Shown piece by piece: positions 55,832 to 64,000 of a DNA stretch of 64,000 nucleotides (within the stretch, counting starts at the first letter, position 1; each line of letters starts with the position of its first letter). Source of the DNA: Ehretia macrophylla (lineage: Eukaryota; Streptophyta; Magnoliopsida; Boraginales; Ehretiaceae); contig CM075765.1 of the NCBI GenBank assembly GCA_037974665.1, forward strand, positions 57,483,747 through 57,547,746. Direction: 5' to 3'. The position numbers and the translations under genes were made by a program. Below the pieces are notes generated by a model that searched no databases, was not told the origin of the DNA, and saw nothing but the letters and a program-made list of their open reading frames with translations.

Positions 55832-56467
55832 ATGAAAGCCCGACTAAAAAGAGTCATTTTGCCCCTGCTCGGTAGTTCTGTAGCAGGGTTTTTCAGACGT
55901 TTTCTAGGATCAGAAGGAACCGCTATAATGACCACACTAGAATTCATACTTCCATTTTTCATAGTTTTTCTCACTTTCATTCTACTTTGGAAAAGAAAAA
56001 GGAGTCGATTTCTCTTATTCAACATTTATATCCTTATTTTCTTTTTCTTTGCCCTCTTTCGCTTCTTCATTTCTAAAAAGATTTTGGCATTTTTAGGAGT
56101 GCCAACTTTGACTTGGAATGTCACTTCTGGATCGAATGAATGTGGGAATGAAGGCTTCGAAGCGAGCGTAAATCAGCCCCCGCCGATTCTAGAATTTTAC
56201 CTTCCTCTACTGGATGACCACACCCAGGAAGAAGAGATTAATGACCACTTGGGTATTCATTGGGTCGGTCTCTCTTACAATCCGGGAGTACGGGACTCAT
56301 TTGTGCAGACCCAAGCCCAGATCAAAAAGCATGTCGAGGCGGCTTTGGTGGCCGCCGGGTATTCTTGTGATGCTGTCTTTGACCGAAGAGAGCAGATTCG
56401 AGACTTTCTCTTTTACCCGCAAGGGAGGGTGCTTTCAGAATCTACTTATCTCTCTTATTTGAGATAG
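55832..56467 (+). CDS. Chimeric mitochondrial ORF of 211 codons (nad5 start plus unknown domain)
   Basis: An intact frame from ATG 55832. Residues about 8-35 ([28 protein letters not shown]) come from the start of nad5 (complex I). Then follow two probable membrane segments (about 36-53, [18 protein letters not shown]; about 60-82, rich in I, F and L) separated by a basic KRKRSR stretch. A soluble C-terminal part includes [37 protein letters not shown] and [20 protein letters not shown]. The C-terminal part reminds me of conserved segments in plant mitochondrial chimeric ORFs, but I cannot name one. Location beside atp6/atp9 and upstream of nad3-rps12, chimeric origin and hydrophobicity are the usual traits of cytoplasmic-male-sterility ORFs. 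That is inference only. Confidence 0.6.
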   Translation: MKARLKRVILPLLGSSVAGFFRRFLGSEGTAIMTTLEFILPFFIVFLTFILLWKRKRSRFLLFNIYILIFFFFALFRFFISKKILAFLGVPTLTWNVTSGSNECGNEGFEASVNQPPPILEFYLPLLDDHTQEEEINDHLGIHWVGLSYNPGVRDSFVQTQAQIKKHVEAALVAAGYSCDAVFDRREQIRDFLFYPQGRVLSESTYLSYLR

Positions 56468-56657
56468 ATAAGAGAAAATGGGACTAGGCAGAGCCTTCCA
56501 TACCGCCGGATTTTGAGAGCCCTCCAAAGCTATGATCTCTTCCTAGATTAGACTAGGAGACTCTCCTTGGTGTGGGAGGAGCTGCTGGTTCTAGATTCCT
56601 TTTTTTTGGTATGCCGCTCCGTGAGCAAAGAGCGAAAGAATAAAGTAGTCTATGGTG

Positions 56658-57014
56658 ATGTCAGAATTTGCACCTATTTGTATCCATTTGGTGATCAGTC
56701 CACTAGTTTCTTTGATCCCACTCGGTGTTCCTTTTCCATTTTCTTCTAATAGTTTGACCTATCCAGAAAAATTGTTAGCCTACGAATGTGGTTTCGATCC
56801 ATCCGGTGATGCCAGAAGTCATTTTGATATAAGACTTTATCTTTTTTCAATTTTATTTATTATTCCTGATTCAAAAGTAACCTTTTCATTTCCTTGGGCA
56901 GTACTTCCCAACAAGATTGATCTGTTTGGATCTTGGTCCATGATGGCCTTTTTATTGATTTTGACTATTGAATCTCTCTATGAATGGAAAAGGGGTGCTT
57001 CGGATCGGGAGTAA
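56658..57014 (+). CDS. nad3: nad3, intact reading frame (transferred copy)
   Basis: 118 codons, the normal plant length, encoding NADH dehydrogenase subunit 3 of complex I: MSEFAPICIHLVISPLVSLI, ECGFDPSGDARSHFDI, FSFPWAVLPNKIDLFG, SWSMMAFLLILTIESLYEWK, ending GASDRE. I chose 56658 over the in-frame ATG at 56652 because MSEFAPI is the usual start. Three membrane segments are evident. The frame is unbroken, but several residues (such as IPDSK for the usual IPDPE) differ from the typical protein, so decay may have begun. It is followed after 48 bp by rps12, the ancestral plant mitochondrial order. Confidence 0.9.
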   Translation: MSEFAPICIHLVISPLVSLIPLGVPFPFSSNSLTYPEKLLAYECGFDPSGDARSHFDIRLYLFSILFIIPDSKVTFSFPWAVLPNKIDLFGSWSMMAFLLILTIESLYEWKRGASDRE

Positions 57015-57062
57015 CCACTAGTGATAGGTCAAAAATCAGGGGGAAGGACAAAGGAAAGAGCG

Positions 57063-57439
57063 ATGCCTACATTAAATCAATTGATTTATCATGGTAGAGA
57101 AAAAAATGGCACACGAACTGTACTCGAGCTTTGGATCAATGTCCCTAGTAGCAAGGAGTATGCCCGTATATTTCAACGAGAACACCGAAAAAACCTAATT
57201 CAGATCAACGTAAGACACCCAAAGTATGGCTGACCAATCGACACGATATATTTGCTCATATTCCAGGTGAAGGTCATAATTTGTAGGAACATTCTATGGT
57301 CTTAATAAGAGGAGGTAGAGTGAAAGATTCGCCAGGTGTGAAATCCCATTGTATTCGAGGAGTCAAGGATTTGGTGGGAATTTCGGATCGAAGAAGAGGT
57401 AGATCAAAATATGGTGCGGAAAAACCCAAATCGATGTGA
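57063..57439 (+). pseudogene. rps12: rps12 pseudogene
   Basis: Starts MPTLNQLIYHGRE at 57063 and ends GAEKPKSM plus TGA at 57437-57439. Total 377 bp against 378 bp for the usual 125-codon gene: one base is missing near 57098, shifting the frame so that a stop appears at 57231. Back in the original phase, the region of [11 protein letters not shown] is followed by TAG where the family has CAG (glutamine), then [20 protein letters not shown]. So this small-subunit ribosomal protein gene has both a frameshift and a nonsense change. It remains directly downstream of nad3. Confidence 0.92.
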
Positions 57440-59157
57440 ATGGAAGATGCCTCTGGAACTTGTTTTTCTTAGTCAATCAAGGGAACAACCACAATGTTAG
57501 GCCCCAAAACGTTACAGAGCCCTTCCGAATGACCTACTAGAATATAGTCTACTACACTAGCCAAGAAAGAGTGTAGTAGACTATATTCGCCCGTGGAGGT
57601 GAGTGGAGGAAGAATCCAAAAATAGAAAGGTATTGCAACTAATAGTTGCTCATTCTTAAATTCACTCGACCACTTGTTAGTCTTGCTACACTACACGATA
57701 GGAGTCTAGGGTAAAGTTGAAGGAGACACGGTCAAGTGAAGTTGACTTTACAAGTGATTCAACATACCATATGGAAATAATAAAGAAGAGAAGGATCTCG
57801 CTCAGGTAGCTCCTGCAAGGTAATGACTTTAAACTCAAACAACAAACGTTCTTCTCCAAGGTATGAGTCAAATAAAATGTTGTATGTATCTAATCTAATG
57901 CAAGACTCGTCAATAAGCTAAGGCTACGACATGAAGGAAGGCCAGAAGAACTACAAAAGCACGCCCACCAGAGCTAAAGGAGACCAAAGGAAGTTGTGGG
58001 AGGAAACCAAAAGATAGGTAATCCATATGGTGAAACATGAGAAAGAGGGATTGCTTAAAACTAAAAGAAATTGAGTCCACCCACACCATACAACGACCGA
58101 CAAACTCATGGTACTGAAAACCTCATTTGATGAGAAGGTAGTTGATTGGCAGACCCCTGAACTTACGTTAGCCAAAGGCCCCTATCAACCCAATCTGGAA
58201 AGGGAATAGACAGCCGTGAACACCGGCGAAAGGCCCCGTATGACCTGCGGGAGGTGAAGGTCGCTAGCTTGACCGTGGGTCGTGGTATCTGACGGGACAT
58301 TTGTCTCTCCCCCCGTTACGGCTCGCTGTACGTTCCTTTAGCTATAGGCGTGTCCAATCTGATAATAGTCCATTCCACATAGTGCAAGGAAGCTTGGTGG
58401 GCTTTCATACGAGGGTCTTGCATTCTATGCCATCGCCCAACTAGTACAGTATGGCCATCCCTGCTATGGTCAACAAGCTTTTGTGTAAGGACTTGCGGTA
58501 AGCTGCCATTTTGTGTACGCACCATCCTTTCGCAGTTTTAGTGAGTAACAACCGATGTCTACTATTCGAATCCTTTCACTAGACCCTGAGTTGCCCTACC
58601 TAAACTTGTTTCCCTAGTTGGGGATAATACATCCCCGATTTAGAAGGACGCCCCACCCCCTACTGCACTTGTCTTTGCTTGTCTTTTTACATTCGTGATT
58701 TCTTTTCCATTTTTTTAGGTACTCTTTCCTATGATTGTCTGGGATATTCACCTTTATGATAAGAAGGTGGTGCTTAGGTAGGCCTTCTTTGATTATGTTT
58801 GGATGTGACAGGGAAGCTGGGAGGTCCAGGGACATAGCCGATCGATTCATTCCCCATCCAGCACTTAACCGATGAAAGAGAGGAGGAAGACTAGCATATG
58901 AGATGGAGACTATTATACTTTGACTATTCTTTTGTGGGAGAGGGGAAAAAATGCAAGACGTCTATTTTTGTTTTGGCGATAATCACTTCTGGGAGGGTGA
59001 ATGCCAGTTTCCACCACAAGAAAGAAGGACAAATAGAAGTGAACTGGGGGGTCATAATATATTTTAGGTGGCGTAATCTGAAAGAGTGCCCTTTCCCCAG
59101 CTGAACATTGGGTCAGAACAGAGGACTAATCACACTAGAATTGTAGTCCGCCCCGAA
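57440..59157. other. Mitochondrial-type spacer downstream of rps12
   Basis: 1.7 kb without a recognised gene. A short inverted repeat (TAGTCTACTACACT near 57546 and AGTGTAGTAGACTA near 57573) forms a perfect 14-bp stem about 110 bp after rps12 and could be a transcript-end hairpin. Confidence 0.5.
57545..57587 (+). terminator. Possible 3'-end hairpin downstream of nad3-rps12
   Basis: TATAGTCTACTACACT and AGTGTAGTAGACTATA are exact inverted copies around a loop of about 11 bases. Stable hairpins near 3' ends of plant mitochondrial transcripts act mainly in 3' processing and stability. The role here is inferred from position. Confidence 0.5.
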
Positions 59158-60076
59158 GTCTTATTGTATAAGCTCAAGAATAAAGCCACTATTCCTTACC
59201 TTAGGAAGGAACATAGTAAGGCCTTTACCTTTTCTTGTAGCTTGTAGCTGATCCTCCCCACCCTTTCCTCTTGGAAAGGGAATAAAGGGAGTCATTTGCC
59301 TCCGGAGGACAACTGTTGCTTGGAAGGCCCTCAATGAAATGGGTATTTTAGCCTAAGAAATCCTATAGTTTTAATAGGCCCGAATACCCTCCTACTTGAG
59401 GATATGAAGCTCTCATTTTTGTTGAGCTAAAGCCTCTTTTAAAGCCTTTAGCTTCAGTAACTACAAATCTCTTAGCAGCTAGGAACTCTGTAGCTCCCTA
59501 GTGAAATGATATGAAGTAGCGTTGAGCACTTGAGGAGTGTAACGACAAATGAGGGTTGCATCTCTGCTTCCTCTCATCTCCCCTGTCCTCTTACCTCCCC
59601 TGCTAGCTAGGATCGCTTGGGCTCCCAACCTGAGGGGAGGTGAGCGGAAGCAGAGAGGCAGCCCTCATTAGTCGTTTCACTTCTTAAGTGCTCAACGCAA
59701 CTTCGTATCTTTTCGCTAGGGAGCTACAGAGTTCTTAGTTACTAAGAGAGCTGTAGTTACTAAACCTAAAGGCGTTAAAAGAGGCTTTAGCTTAACAAAA
59801 AAAAGAGTTTCATGTCCTCAAGTAGGACGGTATTAGGGCCTATTAAAACTATAGGATTTCTTAGGCAAAAATGTCCATTTCATTGAGGGCCTTCCAAGCA
59901 GTAGTTGTCCTCCAGAGGCAGAGGACTCCCCTTACTCCTTTTCCAAGAGGAAAGGGCAGGGAGGATCAGTTACAAGCTGCAAGAACTACAAGCAACAAGA
60001 AAAGGTAAAGGCCTTACTCTATTCCTTCCTAAGGTCAAGAATATCAGCCTTATTCTTGAGCTTATACGACAATACT
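59158..60076. repeat. Large imperfect palindrome, about 430-bp arms
   Basis: The left arm (about 59158-59586) and right arm (about 59633-60076) are reverse complements over their full length with scattered substitutions and small indels, around a loop of about 46 bp. Matching landmarks: TATAAGCTCAAGAATAA in the left arm and its complement near 60054; CTTTACCTTTTCTTG and its complement near 60000; AAATCCTATAGTTTTAATAG and its complement near 59840; CGTTGAGCACTT and its complement near 59690. No transposase or terminal TSD was recognised. Confidence 0.88.
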
Positions 60077-61224
60077 TCACAATGAAGAGTATCATACAAT
60101 CAAGATTCTGTATAAGTCTAGAAATAACAGGATTAAATATTCCTTAGTACCGTTCGGGACCCCTATAATGTGTCCCTTCACTCCTTTCAGTTGCTTAAGG
60201 TCTAGTTCTATCTCTTTTATTTGGAAACATACATTGGGTCATTCAGTCACTCCCTTGTATGCTTTCCCCCCTACGCTTTTGAGGGCATCCAGGGAGATAG
60301 CTATGAATTCGTTCATTCACTTACAATGAGAATCGATACCATAATGTCGAGTCTTAGGGAGTATTAGGACATTAGACATTCCTTACTATTGTTCGTGCCC
60401 CATATAATGGGGCACTTCGCTCCCATTCTGTAGCAATAAGGATTCCTTAATGGGATATTTTACAATGTAGTTTTAGATGTTTATAATCCAAAGTCGAAGG
60501 AAAGGAAAAACTAGTGAGCGAATCCGTTCCTACCTTCCCCCAGAAGGAAGTCACTAGAGTAGGATGGTGTATGAGGGCGTTCCTGCCTTCTCTCAAAAGG
60601 CAGTCACTTGTTGAAAATTGATGCACATTATGTCCTAGGGTTTTCTACAAGGAAGAGAGTCCCACTCCTGAGTGAACACGAAAGATGAAGTCAAGTTTGT
60701 AATTACGTAGGTAACCAGTGAACCACTACCTCTTTAGCTGTATCACCACGGTAGCCGTTATAGGCGGCGGAGATATTATTCCGAATGGTAGTGAAAAGAC
60801 GACTCTGGTTGGTACATCCCATTGAAGAGAGCATTTTGAGTTGTACAAGGGATACACTGTGCTTGGGGCGAGTATTCTAGCTTCAAAACATAGGGTGACT
60901 CGTGCCTTTGGGTTGTATCATTAAGCGTCCGAGCCACTAGGAATGCCTAAAGCATGGTCCTATGTATCGGGTTACGGCACCTTATACTCGAAGAACTCGG
61001 CTCCATACCCTGTCCAATGGGGACATGCAACGAGCAACAAGCGAGAACTACAACAAGGAACTACTAGTTGCATTAGCTACAAGAACAAAAAAAGTCTCCC
61101 CGGATTAGATTTCTTACTAGAAATCATGGGGAGGACAAGGAAGGGAGGGATGGTTTCCCTCCCTCCTGTGACCCCCCTCTCTTCCAAAATAGTCTCCCCT
61201 TACTCCATTTCAAAAAAGAAATGG
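59261..61224. repeat. Cluster of small GC-rich hairpins
   Basis: Perfect or near-perfect short stems recur. CCCTTTCC/GGAAAGGG at 59261-59280, GGGAC/GTCCC at 60156-60176, GTGCCCCAT/ATGGGGCAC at 60395-60415, TGCCTT/AAGGCA near 60585-60605, GATTTCT/AGAAATC at 61108-61125, GGGAGGGA/TCCCTCCC at 61143-61163 and CCATTTC/GAAATGG at 61205-61224. Several sit in related contexts (ATTCCTTA...GTTCG before two of them; GCGTTCCT before another), suggesting copies of a mobile hairpin element. Confidence 0.6.
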
Positions 61225-61777
61225 CAGGGAGCCCCGAGTTAACCTTAGTTATGCTCGGGCCCTATCCCTGTGGGTCCACTCACTGCTTTCAGTGAAATAA
61301 GGGAGAAGAATTCACCTTCTTACAACCACAATAGCCGGAGGAAGTTGTTCTTGTAGTTAAGAAAAACCTAGGACTAAGGGCAATTGCCCGAAGGACGGGG
61401 TTGAAGTAGCGACGGTCAAGGGCGATAGCCCGAGACAAGGAGTTTGAGTTCTAAACCTAATCGATGACGCTAGCCAGAGGGAAGTTAATAAGTTAAAACA
61501 TTATCGTGTAACTAGTTTGTTTGCTAGGAGGCACCGACTCCTGGTAGGAAAGCAGCCCCCCGGTGGTGAGAAGTCCGGAGGGGACTTTACTGTCTTACGT
61601 TCGTGCCCAATACCAATTGGCCACTACACTCTAGACAGAACCTTACACCTCTTTCCGTAACTTAAGAACCCCCTAAGGCAGCCCTTCTTTGAAGGTATCA
61701 CTCGAGACTTTCCCCCAGCAGTCACTCACTATTGCTAGAGCTAGCTAGGATTGCTCGGGCTCCCAACCTGATGGCTG
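61225..61777. other. Spacer
   Basis: No gene recognised. The stretch near 61739 (GCTAGCTAGGATTGCTCGGG and following) repeats a segment near 59600 inside the palindrome loop. Confidence 0.45.
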
Positions 61778-61886
61778 CGTATAGAAGTTCGAAGAAGTAG
61801 CAATTTTATATAGAAATTATATTTTATAGAAAAAGTTAGTGCGCTAGGCAAGGAAACATATCATATAGATAGAAGGGATACCGCCT
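61778..61886 (-). repeat. Dispersed repeat, copy 2 (inverted relative to 35621-35732)
   Basis: Reverse complement of the 35.6-kb copy with a few differences. The last codons of the 61861-62310 frame lie inside it, so the C-terminus of that frame was probably created by recombination at this repeat. Confidence 0.85.
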
Positions 61887-62310
61887 TGCGAAGAGTTCGC
61901 TCGGTAACCCAATTACTTCGGAAGTCTTGAAAGTGACTCAAGACCTCCTGAAAATAATGGCTCTGACGCCTTTCCATTTTGAGACTATAGCGGATCTCAA
62001 TCATTTTGTCGACTCCATGTATGTCCTCAAATATTTCCGTGAGAGGCTCCACTTGGAAGCCGCCTGGAACCCTAGTGTGTAGCTCCCTGCACAATTCCAA
62101 GATTCTATCTACGATCCTTCGGTGAGTAGTGAAAAGCTCTGAAAAAGAGTTCAAGGACTCCTGGTCAACAGGAGGCAGTTCTTGATTAGCGAAGGACGGA
62201 GATGGTTCAGACTCCGAAGCCATCTTTCTTCGTACTGAAGAAGGGCCTTTTCCATCTCCTGGATCCACTTTGCGATACCCTTGGTTAACTGTATCATTTC
62301 CACCCTTCAT
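61861..62310 (-). CDS. Unassigned mitochondrial-type ORF, 149 codons
   Basis: Minus-strand frame. From the ATG at 62310 it encodes MKGGNDTVNQGYRKVDPGDG and continues as a charged, soluble protein with SFSELFTTHRRIVDRILELC and VPGGFQVEPLTEIFEDIHGV. The frame is open upstream to 62397 without an ATG (LSFFILASFGICDATIL, membrane-like). No known domain was recognised. It lies 33 bp downstream of the 84-codon frame below, in the same orientation. The two may be parts of one former gene or a two-gene unit. The C-terminus ends in a dispersed repeat. Confidence 0.4.
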   Translation of the reverse strand: MKGGNDTVNQGYRKVDPGDGKGPSSVRRKMASESEPSPSFANQELPPVDQESLNSFSELFTTHRRIVDRILELCRELHTRVPGGFQVEPLTEIFEDIHGVDKMIEIRYSLKMERRQSHYFQEVLSHFQDFRSNWVTERTLRKAVSLLSI

Positions 62311-62430
62311 ATTCAGTATCGTTGCATCACAGATCCCGAAAGATGCTAGAATAAAAAACGAAAGGAGCCATCCTTCATAGCCTAAGCCCCTACTCAACAG
62401 GACTCGACTCCCAAGAGAGAACCTTATTTT

Positions 62431-62685
62431 CTAAAAAAGGGAGTTATAAAATTCCATTGAACCGAGTTTTAGACAAAGAAGTGCAAAAAGACTGGACATT
62501 GTTGCTCCAAAGAATAAAGACATTGATTTCTTTAAAAAAAGAGTACCATGTTTGCCCAATAAGAATTTCCTCAATATTCGTAGTACTTGGTAATACATCT
62601 GAGAATGCTCAAAAACTCTATGCCATTTGAATTTTAGAGACACTAATCGTAGTAGAGCCGAGAATAGGGTGGAACTCTTTTTCAC
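62431..62685 (-). CDS. Unassigned basic ORF, 84 codons, no ATG start
   Basis: Minus-strand frame starting with GTG (KKSSTLFSALLRLVSLKFKW), basic, with one probable membrane segment near the C-terminus (SLFFGATMSSLFALLCLKLG). No homology recognised. The absent ATG and the neighbouring frame suggest a 5'-truncated or broken gene. Confidence 0.35.
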   Translation of the reverse strand: MKKSSTLFSALLRLVSLKFKWHRVFEHSQMYYQVLRILRKFLLGKHGTLFLKKSMSLFFGATMSSLFALLCLKLGSMEFYNSLF

Positions 62686-62689
62686 AATT

Positions 62690-64000
62690 AGAATTATGTA
62701 TGCCAGCTATACCGATTATATGTCGGATAGGTGCCCATCCCCAAGCCAGTGTCCATCTTCATGAAATGACATTGGTAGATGGGTTGGGACCAACCTTCTA
62801 TCCTAGTGAACAATGCTCCACTGATTAGGGAGGGACAAGATTCGATTTGAGGCTTGACCACAACCAAACCTAAGCTGATTGACACTCATGATTGCCATTC
62901 ATTTATGAACTGGCTTGACACGACACAAAACAAGTAACATCCAGATAGAAGGGGAAGAATTCAATCTCCTTCTTCCTGATCTTATTGGTCTTACAGCGGG
63001 CCAAAGAGCAAGGAAGTCTTAACTCCCAAATCCTCCCTTTGAAGGGTGAGGGGTGAACCTTCTGTCTGATTCAATCTCATCTATTGCTACTTTTGAATTG
63101 GCTAAAAGAGGATTTTGATGTCACTTAGGAGAAGTATAGGGAAGTGTGCCTGAGTCTTCTACAATATAATAAGTAGTTTTGACTCAGTCTAGCTAGGATA
63201 GAGCCATCCTAAATAGACTTTCTTCTATTCTAGGTTTCTACAAAGCAGTATTAGGGTATGAGAATGCCTTTCTCCTCTAATAAATTCTTTGGTTTAGGTC
63301 AATCAATCCTCAATCCACCTGACTCTAATTGGCTTGGTCTCAAGTGCACCGGAAAGTCACCTTTCGTGGTCTTGGAGTTCATCTCCGAAAACACCCGATC
63401 TAGAGTGGTTCTTCTGTGCTCACTACTACTACCCTCTTAGTGTTCATCGAATCTCTTCTCTCCCAATTGCCCTAGGAGGAAAGTTTCATTGCTCGTCTTC
63501 TTCCCTGAAATGCCTGTTAGTGCCCTCTTTCTCACTACTTAACTTTCAGTGGATTTAATGTGGAATGAAATAAACTATAGAAACTTTCAATACCTTGATC
63601 TATCCCGCCTTGTGAGACTCATTTTATTCGATTGTAGGCTACAACTAGTGGGTTCTCCTCAAAGTATTAAAGGTCCACTCATTAGCCTTACCAGTAGAGG
63701 AGTAGTACAAGACTATTTTATAGAGAGAACATAGCCAATTATCTTATAGAAGGTGCTTCTTTACCTCTACTCGACCGGAGGCAGACTCTGTCGCCGTTAT
63801 AATAGGAATGCATCCGCCCTTGCCCTAATGGAAATTAGAGGTCGATCGATGGAAACTTGTAGTCAGTCTTCTATGAAGCTATAGCTAGTAGGGCTAATGT
63901 AGCTTTTAATGAAGAAGGAGAAGAGGCCAGTTCGTGGCTGGGTCTTTACTGACACACTATCGGGCCTTTCAGATTAAGTTAGTGTTCAATGAGGCAATAC
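62690..64000. other. Mitochondrial-type spacer, no gene identified
   Basis: 1.3 kb to the window end with short open stretches only (for example 63258-63440 and 63334-63558, overlapping in different frames). None has a recognisable domain. Confidence 0.45.

Noticed and set aside
1..64000. CRISPR arrays or bacterial operons
   Set aside because: No regularly spaced identical repeats with unique spacers and no bacterial gene organisation; the ACGTG array in the LTR is contiguous and degenerate, without spacers.

Overview
The window looks like plant nuclear DNA built on a block of transferred mitochondrial DNA (a NUMT) that LTR retrotransposons then invaded. The mitochondrial part is recognisable from nad4, nad3, rps12, atp9, atp6 and nad5 pieces, trnG-GCC, a group II intron domain V and a plastid-derived trnD-GUC. 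The nuclear assignment is an inference. It rests on complete LTR elements with 5-bp target-site duplications sitting inside mitochondrial sequence (one inside nad4 exon 3), and on nonsense changes and 1-bp deletions in nad4, atp9 and rps12. A rearranged mitochondrial chromosome or a misassembly is the alternative.

Layout. 1-2624: 3' end of a Ty3/Tekay-like element with its LTR. 2625-15594: mitochondrial-type spacer with a LINE endonuclease fragment (about 5.1 kb), trnG (10.5 kb), a copia pol fragment (11.3 kb) and the 3' part of nad4 exon 3 (15.4-15.6 kb, minus). 15595-26180: a complete non-autonomous LTR element (element A; 3.8-kb LTRs, 2.9-kb non-coding interior, TSD CCAAG) that splits nad4 exon 3. 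26181-30245: remaining nad4 (exon 3 piece, exon 2, intron 1, exon 1). 30246-38485: spacer with plastid-derived trnD and a 126-bp tandem duplication. 38486-40857: a solo LTR (TSD GTGTA). 41350-55104: a Ty3/Tekay chromovirus on the minus strand (element B). Its 3' LTR holds a nested insertion made of another solo LTR and a TRIM element, and its 5' LTR is truncated. 55105-57439: atp6/atp9 chimera, a chimeric 211-codon ORF starting with a nad5 piece, intact nad3 and broken rps12. 57440-64000: spacer with a 0.9-kb palindrome, a cluster of small GC-rich hairpins and two unassigned ORFs.

The most interesting signal is in the LTRs. Four diverged Tekay-like LTR groups in this window share one leader layout: a splice-donor-like AAG/GTGAG, a 1.2-1.8-kb intron-like interval, a plant-type acceptor, and a short acidic reading frame ending in TGA. 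Inside each interval lies a small stem-loop with loop CTACTTT whose stem changes by compensatory substitutions. This suggests a conserved, spliced 5' leader carrying a structured RNA signal. Element A appears to be a non-autonomous partner of element-B-type elements, sharing LTR, primer-binding site and leader structure. All coding parts of the retroelements and most mitochondrial genes here are broken. No gene in the window can be claimed as functional with confidence.
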